A stretch of 64,000 nucleotides of DNA from Pyxidicoccus xibeiensis (GTDB taxonomy: Bacteria > Myxococcota > Myxococcia > Myxococcales > Myxococcaceae): positions 1-64,000 of the forward strand of contig NZ_JAJVKV010000007.1 of the NCBI RefSeq assembly GCF_024198175.1. The letters are read 5' to 3'. Below, piece by piece: positions 39,614-49,900 of this stretch. The position numbers and the translations under genes are program-made. The notes under the pieces were generated by a model, which searched no databases, was not told the origin of the DNA, and worked only from the letters and a program-made list of their open reading frames with translations. The stretch's first letter is position 1. Each line of letters begins with the position of its first letter.

Positions 39614-42600
39614 ATGATGGACCCCGCTTCAGCCCACCCGCCGCCTCCGGACGACACCTGGCTCCCGCCGGAGACCTTCGACGAGTACCGGCTGGTGCGC
39701 CCGCTGGGTCAGGGCTCCATGGGGCGGGTGTGGCTGGCCGAGGACACGCTGCTCGGACGGCCGGTGGCGGTGAAGTTCATCGCCGCCGCGCAGCCGTCGC
39801 CCGAGGCACGGGAGCGCTTCCTCACCGAAGCCCGGGCGGTGGCGAGGCTCCAGCACCTCAACGTCGTCGCGCTGTTCCGCGCGGGTACGGTGGAAGGGCG
39901 GCCATATCTCGTCTCGGAGTACCTGCGCGGCGAGCCGCTCCACACGCTGCCGCGCCCGCTGCCCTCCGAGCGCGTCCTCGAGCTGGGCATCGGCCTGGCG
40001 CGAGGGCTGGCCGCGGCGCACCGGCGCGGAGTGCTGCACCGGGACCTGAAGCCCGCCAATGCACTGCTCACCGAGGACGGCACCGTCAAGCTGCTCGACT
40101 TCGGGTTGGCCAAGCTGCTCGACGGGCCGCCGGTGCCCGTACAGGGCGCGGCGTCCGTGCAGGCCATCCCGCCCATTCGCGACGGTGCGCACGCGCAGGC
40201 ACTCACGTCCGCCGCCGCATCCGGAGCAAGTGGAGCGCACGCGTTCGGCATCGCATCCCTGCAAGGTGAAGCGCGCGAGCCCACCGCCGTGTCAGTGCCA
40301 GGTGAAGCCTCGGGGCTCCGCGCAGCATCCCTGCCACATGAAGCGCAGGTGCCTGTCGATGGGTCCGTGCCAGCTGAAGCGCCCAGGCTCGACACGGCGT
40401 CTGTGCCAGGTGAAGCGCATGCGCCCGACACCGTGCCCACCGTCCCGGCCCCGTTCTCCACGCACCCCACCCCGCCCCTCGGCGGAGAGACACTCCCGTC
40501 CGAAGCACGCCCGCTGGAGGCCACCGCCGCACCCGCCTCCCCGCCTCCTTCCAGCGAGACGCTTCACTCCGAGGCCCGCCCGCGCGTGGCCACGGGCCAG
40601 GACTCCACCACCAGCGTCACCGACAGCTCACGCACCCGGGTGGGCGCGGTGCTCGGCACGCCGCTCTACATGGCGCCGGAAGCATGGCGCGGAGAGCCCG
40701 CCACGCCGCGCACGGACGTGTACGGCCTGGGCGCCATCCTCTACGAGCTGGCCTCCGGCGAGGTCCCCTTCGCCGAGTCCTCGCTGGCGGAGCTGCCCAT
40801 GCGGCTCCAGCGCGAGGACGCCCCGCCGCTCGCCTCGCGCGCTCCCGGCGTGGACCCTCGGCTGGCCGAGGTGGTGGACCGCTGCCTCCACCGGGACGCC
40901 TCCCGTCGCTTCCCGAACGGAGATGCCCTGCGAGAAGCGCTGGAGGCCCTGGCCTGGCGCCCGAGCCCCGAGGTGCTGCCCGCGGGCAATCCCTACCGGG
41001 GCCTGCTGCCCTTCGAGGCCGAGCACCGCGGCCTCTTCTTCGGCCGGGGCCCGGAGGTGCGCGCGGTGCTGGACCGGCTGCGCGCGGAGCCCTTCGTCCT
41101 GGTGGCCGCCGCCTCGGGCGTGGGCAAGTCCTCGCTGTGCCGCGCCGGAGTGCTGCCCGCGCTCGCCACCGGGGCCCTGGGGCCTGTCCCGACGACGGTG
41201 ACGCTGTCACCGGGGCGCACGCCGCTGGCCGCGCTCGCCGCCGCGCTCGCACCGGTGCTGGGCCTGCCGGAGACGGAGCTGGAGGACGGGCTGCGCGACG
41301 CACCGGAAGCCATCGCCCGGGCGCTGCGTGCCAGGACGCGGCCCACGGGCGCGCTGGTGTGCGTGGACCCGCTGGAGGAGCTCTTCACGCTCGCCCCCGC
41401 CGCCGAGGCCCACGCCATGGCACGGGCGCTCGCCGCGCTCTGCCTGGACGCGCCCGGCGTGCGCCTGCTGGCCACGGTGCGCAGTGACTTCCTGGGCCAG
41501 GCCCTCACCCTGCCCGGGCTGGGCGAGGCAGCCGGTCGCGCCCTCTTCCCGCTGCCCCCGCTGTCCGCAGCCGGCGTGCGAGAAGCCATCGAAGGCCCGG
41601 CGCGCGCACAGGGCCACGCCTTCGAATCGGAAGCGCTGGTGGAGGCGCTCGTCGCCCCGGCGCTACGAGGCGAGGGCACGCTGCCGCTGCTCCAGTTCAC
41701 CCTGGCGCAGCTGTGGGAGCGAAGGGACTCGAGCCGGCGGCTCCTCACGGCCTCGGCGCTGAGCGACATGGGCGGAGTGGAGGGCGCGCTGGCCCGGCAT
41801 GCCGACGCGGTGCTGGCCTCGCTCACCCCTGGGCAGCGAGTGGCCGCGCGCCGGGTGCTGCTGTCCCTCATCACCCCGGAAGGCACGCGCGCGCCCCGCA
41901 CCGCCGAAGCACTGGGCACCCACGAGCCGGCGACCCGCACCGCCCTGGAGGCCCTGGTGCACGGGCGGCTCGTCACCGCGCTGGACGCGGAGGCGGGCGG
42001 CGCCTACTCCCTGGCCCACGAAGCGCTGCTGCGCGGCTGGGACACGCTGCGAGACTGGCGCGAGGGTGACGCCGAGCTCCGGCTCGCCGTGTCCCGCCTG
42101 GAGCGCGCCGCAGCGGAGTGGGAGCGACTCGGCCGTCCCACCGAGGCCCTCTGGGGCGCGCGTGCCCTGACGGAGGCGGAGCACCTGCCCCGCGAGCGCC
42201 TCGGAGAAAGAGAAGCGTCCTTCCTCCAGGCCTCGCTCGCCGCCCGCCGCCAGCGCCTGCGGACCCGTTGGGCCCTGGGAGCCGGCGCCGTGGCGCTGCT
42301 GCTCGTCGCCCTGCTGCCCTGGGGCAAGGCGCGCTACGACCGGGCGCACTCGCTGGCCGTGCTGCACGGTGTGGCGGAGAAGGCCGTGGCCGAGTCCGCG
42401 GCCCGTCGCGCCGAGGCCCTGGCCGCGCGCCAGGCCGCCTTCGCCCGCTTCGATGCCTTCGAGGAACAGGAAGGCGAGGCCCTCTGGGCCACCGCGCTGA
42501 CGAAGGTGGCCGACGCGGATGCGGCCGGAGCCCAGGCCTCGCGAGCCCTGGAGCGCGTGCGCGAGGTGGCCCCGGAGGACGCGGCCGCGAGAGAACAGCT

Positions 42601-43798
42601 CGCCGTACTGACGCGGGAGCGCCTGCGCTTCGTCCTCGCCACGCACCGTCCCTCGGAAGCCCCGCCGCTCCGGACCACACTGGAGGAACTGGACGCGGAC
42701 GGCCGTCACCGCGCGCGGCTGGAAGCCCCCGCACGCGTGGACGTCGTCTCCACCCCCGCGGGCGCACGGGTGCGGCTGCTGCGCTTCGTGGACGTGAATG
42801 GCCGCAAGGAAGCGCGCGAAGAGGGCGAGCTGGGGCGCACCCCGCTGACGAAGGTGGCCATCGCCCCCGGCTCCGTGGTGCTGGTACTGGAAGCCGAGGG
42901 CCACGCACCGGTGCGGCTGCCCCTGCTGCTGGAAGCAGAGAGCGTCGAACAGGTGTCCCTGACGCTGCCCGGAGCGGACGCCGTGCCGGAGGGCTTCGTC
43001 TACATTCCACCCGGGAAGTTCTTGTCCGGACACGCCGGGGACGAAGGACTGCGCCGCTACTTCCTGCACGCCTGGCCCCTGCGGCCGGTGTGGACGGACG
43101 CGTACCTCATCGCGCGCCACGAGACGACCTTCGGCGAGTGGCTGGCCTTCCTGGAGGCCCTGCCCCCGGACGAGGCCGGGCGCCGGGCGCCGAGGCTCCA
43201 GCAGCTCCTCAACGGCGTGGCGCTGGAGCGCGGGCGCGACGGACGCTGGCGGCTCACCCTCTCACCCTCCACCGCGCGCTACGTGGCGGCCGAGGGCGAG
43301 CCGGTGCGCTACACCGCCCGGGCCACGCGCGCGGAGCAGGACTGGCGCCGCTTCCCCGTGTCCGGCGTCTCGCTGGAGGACGTGCGTGCCTATGCCGCCT
43401 GGCTGGACGCCACCGGCCGGGTGCCGGGCGCGCGGCCCTGCTCGGACTTCGAGTGGGAGCGCGCCGCGCGAGGTGCCGACGCGCGCCTGTATCCGCACGG
43501 GGACGTGCTCGCCCCGGACGACATCAACCACGACGTCACCTACGGCCGGCAGCCGGGAGGCTTCGGCCCGGACGCGGTGGGCAGCCACCCGGCCTCCGCC
43601 AGTCCCTTCGGCGTGCATGATTTGTCCGGCAACGTGTGGGAGTGGACTGTCTCCGCGGGCCCGGCGCCGGAGCCGGTGAACCGGGGCGGCTGCTGGTACT
43701 TCGGCACGCTGTCCGCCCTGGTGCCCAACCGCGAGTTCAGCGAGGCCAGCCACAGGGACCCGCTGCTCGGCGTGCGCCTGTGCGCTCCCGCGCGGTGA
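39614..43798 (+). CDS. Ser/Thr protein kinase fused to STAND ATPase, PEGA and FGE-like domains
   Basis: The protein has 1394 residues. The Hanks-type kinase has LGQGSMGRVW, VAVKF (Lys), HRDLKPAN and DFGLAKLL; then an inserted about 175-residue low-complexity segment; then TPLYMAPEAW and DVYGLGAIL. A STAND-type ATPase follows (NPYRGLLPFEAEHRGLFFGR, Walker A ASGVGKSS at about 500). A transmembrane helix (ALGAGAVALLLVALLPWG) lies near residue 900, so kinase and ATPase are cytoplasmic and the rest periplasmic. A PEGA-like domain (VDVVSTPAGARVRLL) and a C-terminal FGE-sulfatase fold (PEGFVYIPPGKFLSG, ASPFGVHDLSGNVWEW, NRGGCWYFG, GVRLCAP) complete it. The paired catalytic cysteines of true formylglycine-generating enzymes are missing. 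Likely a transmembrane signalling kinase. Confidence 0.92.
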   Translation: MMDPASAHPPPPDDTWLPPETFDEYRLVRPLGQGSMGRVWLAEDTLLGRPVAVKFIAAAQPSPEARERFLTEARAVARLQHLNVVALFRAGTVEGRPYLVSEYLRGEPLHTLPRPLPSERVLELGIGLARGLAAAHRRGVLHRDLKPANALLTEDGTVKLLDFGLAKLLDGPPVPVQGAASVQAIPPIRDGAHAQALTSAAASGASGAHAFGIASLQGEAREPTAVSVPGEASGLRAASLPHEAQVPVDGSVPAEAPRLDTASVPGEAHAPDTVPTVPAPFSTHPTPPLGGETLPSEARPLEATAAPASPPPSSETLHSEARPRVATGQDSTTSVTDSSRTRVGAVLGTPLYMAPEAWRGEPATPRTDVYGLGAILYELASGEVPFAESSLAELPMRLQREDAPPLASRAPGVDPRLAEVVDRCLHRDASRRFPNGDALREALEALAWRPSPEVLPAGNPYRGLLPFEAEHRGLFFGRGPEVRAVLDRLRAEPFVLVAAASGVGKSSLCRAGVLPALATGALGPVPTTVTLSPGRTPLAALAAALAPVLGLPETELEDGLRDAPEAIARALRARTRPTGALVCVDPLEELFTLAPAAEAHAMARALAALCLDAPGVRLLATVRSDFLGQALTLPGLGEAAGRALFPLPPLSAAGVREAIEGPARAQGHAFESEALVEALVAPALRGEGTLPLLQFTLAQLWERRDSSRRLLTASALSDMGGVEGALARHADAVLASLTPGQRVAARRVLLSLITPEGTRAPRTAEALGTHEPATRTALEALVHGRLVTALDAEAGGAYSLAHEALLRGWDTLRDWREGDAELRLAVSRLERAAAEWERLGRPTEALWGARALTEAEHLPRERLGEREASFLQASLAARRQRLRTRWALGAGAVALLLVALLPWGKARYDRAHSLAVLHGVAEKAVAESAARRAEALAARQAAFARFDAFEEQEGEALWATALTKVADADAAGAQASRALERVREVAPEDAAAREQLAVLTRERLRFVLATHRPSEAPPLRTTLEELDADGRHRARLEAPARVDVVSTPAGARVRLLRFVDVNGRKEAREEGELGRTPLTKVAIAPGSVVLVLEAEGHAPVRLPLLLEAESVEQVSLTLPGADAVPEGFVYIPPGKFLSGHAGDEGLRRYFLHAWPLRPVWTDAYLIARHETTFGEWLAFLEALPPDEAGRRAPRLQQLLNGVALERGRDGRWRLTLSPSTARYVAAEGEPVRYTARATRAEQDWRRFPVSGVSLEDVRAYAAWLDATGRVPGARPCSDFEWERAARGADARLYPHGDVLAPDDINHDVTYGRQPGGFGPDAVGSHPASASPFGVHDLSGNVWEWTVSAGPAPEPVNRGGCWYFGTLSALVPNREFSEASHRDPLLGVRLCAPAR
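40256..40435 (+). repeat. Five tandem 36-bp repeats in the kinase activation-loop insertion
   Basis: Residues 215-274 of the kinase are five in-frame 12-residue units with pattern S-(V/L)-(P/Q)-x-E-A-x6 (SLQGEAREPTAV, SVPGEASGLRAA, SLPHEAQVPVDG, SVPAEAPRLDTA, SVPGEAHAPDTV). The DNA keeps CCAGGTGAAGC-like cores in each unit. Confidence 0.85.
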
Positions 43799-43897
43799 GG
43801 CGCCCAAGGACTCAGCCCATCCGAATCGTGCCCCGCCTGGGACGTCACGTCCCCGTGATAGACACAGGGGCTCACTGTCAGGCAGCCGGGGGCCGGC

Positions 43898-45277
43898 ATG
43901 AGCAGCGGCAGCGACCAGAGGACGTTGACGGGCGGGGCGGAGGACGTGGCCGGCACCATGCGGGTGCGGCGCCTCCTCGTGGTGCACGGTGAGGGCCGGG
44001 GCGCGCTCCAGGTGCTGGATGGGGAAGGCCCGTACCTCGTGGGCCGGGCCGGCGGTGGCGCGGTGGAAGGCCCGCTGGCGTTGCCCGACGGCGAGGTGAG
44101 CCGCGCCCACGCCCGCGTGGTGTGGGACGCCGACACGCGGAGCTACGCCCTGGAGGACGCGGGCAGCCGCAACGGCACCTTCCTCGACGGGCGGCGGGTG
44201 CAGGGGCGCCAGCCACTCCCGCCCGGCGCCGTGGTGCGCGTGGGCGCGTCGCTGCTGCTCTACGAGGACGTGCTGCTGCCCGCCTACGCCCCGCTGGAGC
44301 CCGAGTCCCAGGGCCTGCCCGGCCCCAGCCTGGGCCTGGGCCGGGTGCGCGCGGAGCTGGCGCTGGTGGCCCCGCAGCCCATGCCGGTGCTGGTGCTGGG
44401 CGAGACGGGCGTGGGCAAGGAGCTGGTCGCCGAGGAGCTGCACCGCCGCAGCGGGCGCACCGGCTCCTTCGTCCCCCTCAACTGCGCCGCCATCTCCCCG
44501 CAGCTCGCGGAGAGCGAGCTCTTCGGCCACACGGCGGGAGCCTTCACCGGCGCGCAGCGGCGCTCGGACGGCCTCTTCGTCGCGGCCGACGGCGGCACCC
44601 TCTTCCTGGACGAGGTGGGCGAGCTGCCCCTGGAGCTGCAGCCCAAGCTGCTCCGCGCGCTGTCGCGGGGCGAGGTCCGCCCGGTGGGCGCCACCGCGCC
44701 GGTCCACGCCGACGTGCGAGTCGTCGCCGCCACCCACCGCGACCTCGCCCGCATGGTGGCGGAGGGCCGCTTCCGCGACGACCTGCTGGCCCGCCTGTCC
44801 GGGTGGATGGTGCGCATCCCCGCGCTGCGCGAGCGCAAGGAGGACGTGCTCGCCCTGGGCCGCCGCTTCCTCGCGCGCGCCCCCCAGCCCCCCACCCTCT
44901 CCGCCGACGCCGCCGAGGCCCTGCTGCTGCACGACTGGCCCCACAACGTGCGGGAGCTGGAGCAGGTGCTGACGGCCGCCGCGGTGCGTGCCGGCGGCGG
45001 CCCGCTGCGCCGCGAGCACCTCCCGCCCTCCCTGGTGGAGCGACTCCGGGACCGGACCTTCCCCACCCCGGCGGCCGCCGCAGGCACCACGCCCATGCCG
45101 CTGGAGGTGCTGGTGCCCAGAGACCGCCCTCCCAGCCGGGACGAGCTGCACACCGTGCTCACCCGCCTGGAGGGCAACATGGCGCAGGTGGCGGACTTCT
45201 TCGGCAAGGACCGCCGGCAGGTGTACCGCTGGGCGGAGCGCCTGGGCATCGACCCGGACACCTACCGGAAGAGCTGA
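43898..45277 (+). CDS. FHA-domain sigma54-dependent transcriptional activator
   Basis: The 459-residue protein starts with an FHA phosphothreonine-binding domain (YLVGRAGGG, VSRAHARVVW, AGSRNGTFLDGRRV). The AAA+ sigma54-activation domain has Walker A GETGVGKE, the sigma54-contacting GAFTGA loop, Walker B GGTLFLDEVGELP, and arginine-finger/sensor blocks through WPHNVRELEQV. A Fis-type helix-turn-helix closes it (NMAQVADFFGKDRRQVYRWAERLG). The FHA domain implies control by a Ser/Thr kinase, and the large kinase ends 99 bp upstream in the same direction, so a kinase-activator pair is likely. Target promoters are unknown. Confidence 0.94.
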   Translation: MSSGSDQRTLTGGAEDVAGTMRVRRLLVVHGEGRGALQVLDGEGPYLVGRAGGGAVEGPLALPDGEVSRAHARVVWDADTRSYALEDAGSRNGTFLDGRRVQGRQPLPPGAVVRVGASLLLYEDVLLPAYAPLEPESQGLPGPSLGLGRVRAELALVAPQPMPVLVLGETGVGKELVAEELHRRSGRTGSFVPLNCAAISPQLAESELFGHTAGAFTGAQRRSDGLFVAADGGTLFLDEVGELPLELQPKLLRALSRGEVRPVGATAPVHADVRVVAATHRDLARMVAEGRFRDDLLARLSGWMVRIPALRERKEDVLALGRRFLARAPQPPTLSADAAEALLLHDWPHNVRELEQVLTAAAVRAGGGPLRREHLPPSLVERLRDRTFPTPAAAAGTTPMPLEVLVPRDRPPSRDELHTVLTRLEGNMAQVADFFGKDRRQVYRWAERLGIDPDTYRKS

Positions 45278-45366
45278 CGGGCCCACGCTGCGTTTCCATG
45301 GCGCGGCGGCTGGAACTGATGCAGAACTCCGCGCCGTTCCACGCCAATAGTGAGGCCTACACACAC

Positions 45367-45978
45367 ATGAAGCTCTTCATCTCCCCGGGTGCCTGTTCGC
45401 TGTCGCCGCACATCGTCTTGCGTGAGGCGGGCCTGGACTTCACGACCGAGAAGGTCGACATCCGAGCGAAGAAGACGGCGGGCGGCGAGGACTTCCTGGG
45501 TATCAACCCCAAGGGCTATGTCCCCGCCCTCGTGCTCGACGACGGCTCGCTGCTCACCGAGGGCCCCGCCATCGTCCAGTTCATCGCGGACAAGGTTCCC
45601 GACAAGAAGCTGGCCCCGGCCCACGGCACCATGGAGCGCTACCGCCTCCAGGAGATGCTCAACTTCCTCTCCACCGAGCTCCACAAGAGCTACAGCCCGC
45701 TGTTCAACCCCGCGTTCCCCGAGGAGGGGAAGGCCATCTACCGTGAGCGGCTCGCGCAGCGCTACAAGCTCATCGAGGACCGGCTCGCGGCGAAGGGCCC
45801 CTTCCTCATGGGTGAGCAGTTCACCGTGGCGGACGCGTACCTCTTCACCGTGACGAACTGGGCGGGCCACGTGAAGGTGAGCCTGGAGTCCTTCCCCGCG
45901 CTGCGTGCCTTCCAGGCGCGCGTGGCCGAGCGTCCCGCCGTGCAGGCAGCGCTGAAGGCCGAAGGCCTGGCGAAGTGA
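45367..45978 (+). CDS. Glutathione S-transferase, beta-class-like
   Basis: This 203-residue protein has an N-terminal thioredoxin-like domain (MKLFISPGACSLSPHIVLREAGLDF, conserved P in YVPALVLDDG, ITEGPAIVQFIAD-type block) with Cys10 in the SPGACS motif typical of bacterial beta-class GstA. The helical C-terminal domain has FTVADAYLFTVTNWA. It conjugates glutathione to electrophiles in the cytoplasm or protects against oxidative stress. The ATG at 45367 gives the standard N-terminus; the upstream ribosome-binding site is weak. Its stop codon overlaps the GTG start of the following glyoxalase-fold gene. Confidence 0.92.
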   Translation: MKLFISPGACSLSPHIVLREAGLDFTTEKVDIRAKKTAGGEDFLGINPKGYVPALVLDDGSLLTEGPAIVQFIADKVPDKKLAPAHGTMERYRLQEMLNFLSTELHKSYSPLFNPAFPEEGKAIYRERLAQRYKLIEDRLAAKGPFLMGEQFTVADAYLFTVTNWAGHVKVSLESFPALRAFQARVAERPAVQAALKAEGLAK

Positions 45979-46334
45979 CAGCGGCGTTCGTCAAGCTGCT
46001 CGTCTCGGACGCCACCCGCTCGGTGGCGTTCTACGAGGCGCTCGGCTTCGAGCGCGTGGCCTCCGAGCCGCCCTTCATCCAGCTCAAGTGGGCGGAGGCG
46101 GTGGACGTCTACCTCGTCACCCCTCCGGCCATGCTGAAGCTGGAGGGGCGGCGGGGGCTGGGCGTGCTGGTGGGCTTCCGCACCGAGGGCCCCAGCGGGC
46201 TGGACGAGCTGCTGCTGCGCGCCCAGGCGCAGGGGGCCTCCGTGGAGGGGCCCGTCGTGCAGCCCTGGCACACCCGGGAGGTCATCGTCACCGACCCGGA
46301 CGGCTACCGGCTCAACTTCATCGAGCCCGCGTAG
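45975..46334 (+). CDS. Glyoxalase/bleomycin-resistance-fold (VOC) protein
   Basis: This 119-residue VOC-superfamily protein has paired beta-alpha-beta-beta-beta units: FVKLLVSDATRSVAFYEALGFERV and VIVTDPDGYRLNFIEP. It starts at a GTG within GTGA, overlapping the GST stop, so translational coupling is expected. Metal-ligand positions typical of glyoxalase I are not all recognisable, so a binding role for a drug or toxic metabolite is as likely as catalysis. Its 3' end overlaps the convergent TetR gene by 17 bp. Confidence 0.85.
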   Translation: MTAAFVKLLVSDATRSVAFYEALGFERVASEPPFIQLKWAEAVDVYLVTPPAMLKLEGRRGLGVLVGFRTEGPSGLDELLLRAQAQGASVEGPVVQPWHTREVIVTDPDGYRLNFIEPA

Positions 46335-46974
46335 TCCCACTGGGGGGCCGCGACAGGCCCCCCAGCAGCAGGTCCAGCATCACCTCGGCGGACTTTCCCA
46401 GCGGCCGCAGGGTGAGCCAGTTGTCGTCCTTCATCACCACGTGGAGCGACACCAGGCCGTGCAGGCCGCCCCACAGCAGCTGGCTCACCAGGTCCACGTC
46501 CTGGTGCTCGGGCTTGAAGCAGCCCGCGTCCTTCGCCTCCTTCACCATCTTGTGGAGGAAGGCGTACGCGTCCTGCTCCGGGTTGCCCTGCTGGATGCCG
46601 CCGTGGTCCGCGTCCTCGAAGTCCGGCGGGTGGCGCTGCATGAAGAGCAGCCGGTAGGTGGTGGGGTGCTCCTGGGCGAAGGCGATGTAGGCCCGGCCCA
46701 GCTTGCGCAGCCGCTCCATCGGGTCCTGCACGCGGGCGACCTTGTTGAGCGTCTCGGCGAAGCGCAGGAAGTCATGCGCGCACAGCTCGCGGATGAGCGC
46801 GGCCTTGTCCTTGAAGTGCACGTAGATGGCGGTGGCGCTGTACTCAATCTTCTCGGCCACGCGCCGCATGGTCACCGCCTCGTAGCCCTCGTTGACGAAG
46901 AGCTCGCGCGCGGCGTCCAGGATGAGCTGCCGCGTCGCCTGCTTCTCCCGCTCTCGCCGCTCCTTGATGCCCAT
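46318..46974 (-). CDS. TetR-family repressor of the RND efflux operon
   Basis: The 218-residue regulator has a TetR N-terminal helix-turn-helix (RQLILDAARELFVNEGYEAVTMRRVAEKIEYSATAIYVHFKDK, here split: helix 1 ATRQLILDAARELF; recognition region YSATAIYVHFKDK) and a helical ligand-binding C-terminus. It is the last gene of the adaptor-pump-repressor operon, beginning 7 bp after the pump's stop codon. Autoregulation through palindromes upstream of the adaptor gene (51309-51318 and 51330-51342) is the simplest model. The inducing ligand is probably a pump substrate; it is not known. Confidence 0.92.
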   Translation of the reverse strand: MGIKERREREKQATRQLILDAARELFVNEGYEAVTMRRVAEKIEYSATAIYVHFKDKAALIRELCAHDFLRFAETLNKVARVQDPMERLRKLGRAYIAFAQEHPTTYRLLFMQRHPPDFEDADHGGIQQGNPEQDAYAFLHKMVKEAKDAGCFKPEHQDVDLVSQLLWGGLHGLVSLHVVMKDDNWLTLRPLGKSAEVMLDLLLGGLSRPPSGTTRAR

Positions 46975-46981
46975 GTCCGCC

Positions 46982-49900
46982 TTATGCCACGCCCCCGGCC
47001 GCCTCGGGGATGGCGGGCGGTGCGGTGTCCGCCTCCGACACCCCTTCCCGCTCCACCTCCGGCGCCAGCAGCTTGTAGACCACCGGCGTCACCACCCGCG
47101 TGAGGAGGGTGGACGAGATGAGCCCGCCGATGATGACCCACGCCAGCGGTGAGTAGAGGCTGCTGTTCTCCAGCGCCAGCGGCAGCAGGCCGCCCAGGGC
47201 CGTCAGCGTGGTGAGCAGGATGGGGAGGAAGCGCGTCTCGCCCGCCTGCTCGATGGCCGCGTCCAGCCCCACGCCCCGCGCGCGGAGCTGGTTGGTGAAG
47301 TCCACCAGCAGGATGCTGTTCTTCACCTCGATACCCACCAGGGCGATGAAGCCGATGGAGGCGGTGAAGGACAGCGTGTTGCCGGTGAAGAACAGCGCGG
47401 CGATGCCGCCCACCAGCCCCAGGGGAATGACCGACGCCACGATGGCGGTGCTCTTGAAGGTGCGGAACTCCAGCACCAGCACGGCGAGCACGCCGAACGC
47501 CGCGATGATGGCCGCCGAGGACACGCCGCTGAAGCTCTCCTTCCGGCTCTCCAGCTCGCCCGCGGCCTCCCAGCGGTAGCCCGCGGGCAGCTTCAGCTCC
47601 TTCTCCAGCCGCCCCATGACCTGCTGCGTGACGTTGTCGGTGTTGTAGCCGGTGGCCACGCTGGCGGTGACGGTGACGGCGCGCTCGCCCTCCTTGTGGG
47701 TGATGCGGCTGGGGCTGGCCTCCAGCCGCACCTGGGCCACCTGTCCCAGGGGCACCAGGTTGCCGCTGACGCCCGCGACGTGCAGCCGCTCCAGCGCGTC
47801 CAGGGAGGGCCACCTGCCGGACTCCAGCGGCAGCCGGACGAGGATGGGGTGGTCCTCTCCGTCCGAGTCGCGGAACGTCCCCGCGGGCAGCCCCGCCAGG
47901 CCGAAGCGCACGGTGCGAGCCACCTCCGCCGCGGGCACGCCCAGCAGGCCCGCCTTCTCGCGGTCCACCTCCACCTCCAGGTCCGTGCGCCGCGTCTGCA
48001 CGGGGTTCTTCACGTAGAGGGTTCCCGGCGTCGTCTCCAGCAGCTTCTGCACGTCCACCGCGAGCGCGCGCAGCGTGTCCAGCTCCGGCCCCACCAGCCG
48101 CACGGCCACCGGCGCGTCGATGGGCGGCCCCTGCTCGAACTCGAGCACCTCGATGCGCGCGCCCGGGTACGCGTCCAGCTCCGCGCGCAGCCCGTCCAGC
48201 AGCGCGGGCGTGGTGTCCGGGTCGTACGCATGCAGCTGGGCGAAGACCTCGCCGATGTTGGGCCGCTCCGCGCCGGGCGACACGTTGTAGTAGACGGACG
48301 GGTGGCCCTTGCCCGTGTTGGCGGACACGCTGGACACCTCGGGGCGCCGGCGCAGGGCGTCTTCCACGAAGCGCACCGCCCGGTCCGTCTCCGCCAGGCT
48401 GGTGCCGTCCGGCGTCTCCACCAGCACGTGGAACATGGGCGTGCCCGCCTTGGGGAAGAGGCTGAAGCCCACCACCGGCACCAGCGCCAGGCTGCCCACG
48501 AAGAGCGCCACGGCCACGCCCAGCGTCAGCACCGGGTGGGCCAGCGCGCGGTGCAGCACGGGGCGGTAGCTGCGCTCGATGAAGTGGTGGAAGGCGCGCA
48601 GCACGCGGTTGCCCTCCGGGTGGCCCTCTTCCTTGAGGAAGAGGCTGGCCAGCAGCGGAATCACGGTGAGCGACACCAGCAGCGACGCGAGGATGGTGAA
48701 CACCACCGCCATGGGCAGGCTGCGGATGAACTGCCCGGACGTGCCCGGCAGGAAGATGAGCGGCACGAAGGCCAGCACCAGCGTGGCGGTGCAGCCCAGC
48801 ACCGCGAGGCCAATCTGGGACGTGCCCTCGATTGCCGCGCGCACGCGGCTCATGCCCTGGCGCAGGAAGCGGGCGACGTTCTCCACCACGACGATGCTGT
48901 CATCCACCAGCAGGCCCAGGGCAATCACGAAGCCGACGATGGAGAGCTGGTTGAGCGAGTACCCGGCGAAGTCCAGCGCCGCCAGGCCCAGCGCCAGGGA
49001 CAGGGGGATGGACACCATGACGATGAGGCTGGCGCGGAACCCGAGCGGCAGCAGCGTCAGCAGCACCAGGGCCAGCGCCAGCGCGAAGTCCATGGCGAAG
49101 CCGCCCAGCCTCCGGCCGACTTGAATGGACTGGTCGAACCCCGTCTCCAGCCGGAGCCCCGGAGGCAGCTGCTTCGCCCACTCCCGCGCGGCCTCCAGCG
49201 TCGCGTCGCGCACCGCGAAGACATTCTGCCCCTCCTTCTGGGTGACGCTGACGAAGGCCGCGCGCTCGCCGTTGAAGCGGCCCAGGTGCACCGCGTCCTG
49301 GTCCCGGAAGGACACGTCCGCCACGTCGCCCAGCCGCACCACACCCTGCGGCCCGCCGCCCACCACCGTGGCGCGCACCTGCTCCAGCGAGGAGAACTCG
49401 CTGCTCGTCTGCACGTTGAAGCGCCGCGTGCCCACGTCCACGCTGCCCGCGGGCACGTTGAGGTTGGCCCCGCCCAATCCCTGGAGCACCTGCGACAGCG
49501 GCACGCCCACGCGCGCCAGCCGCTCCAGGTCGAGCGACACGCGCACCTCCTGCTTGGGCACCGCGAAGACCTCGGCCTTCTTCACGCCCGTGACGTTGGA
49601 CAGGCGCTCGGAGAGCGCGTCGGCCCGCCGCTCCAGCTCGCGCGCGGGGACGTTGGGGCCCACCAGGGCAAGCTGCACCACGCTGACGTTGGCGGCGCTG
49701 TAGCGCTCCACCTCCAGCCGCAGCAGGTCCGGGGGCAGCTTCGGCCGGGTGGCGTTCACCTGCCGCAGCACCTCCGAGTACTTGTCGTCCGGGTCGGAGG
49801 CGGCGTCGAACTCGATGCTCACGAGCGCGAGCCCGTCCTCCATCTGGCTGCTCACCTCCTTCACGTCCTCCAGCTCGTCGAAGGCGTCCTCCAGCGGGTC

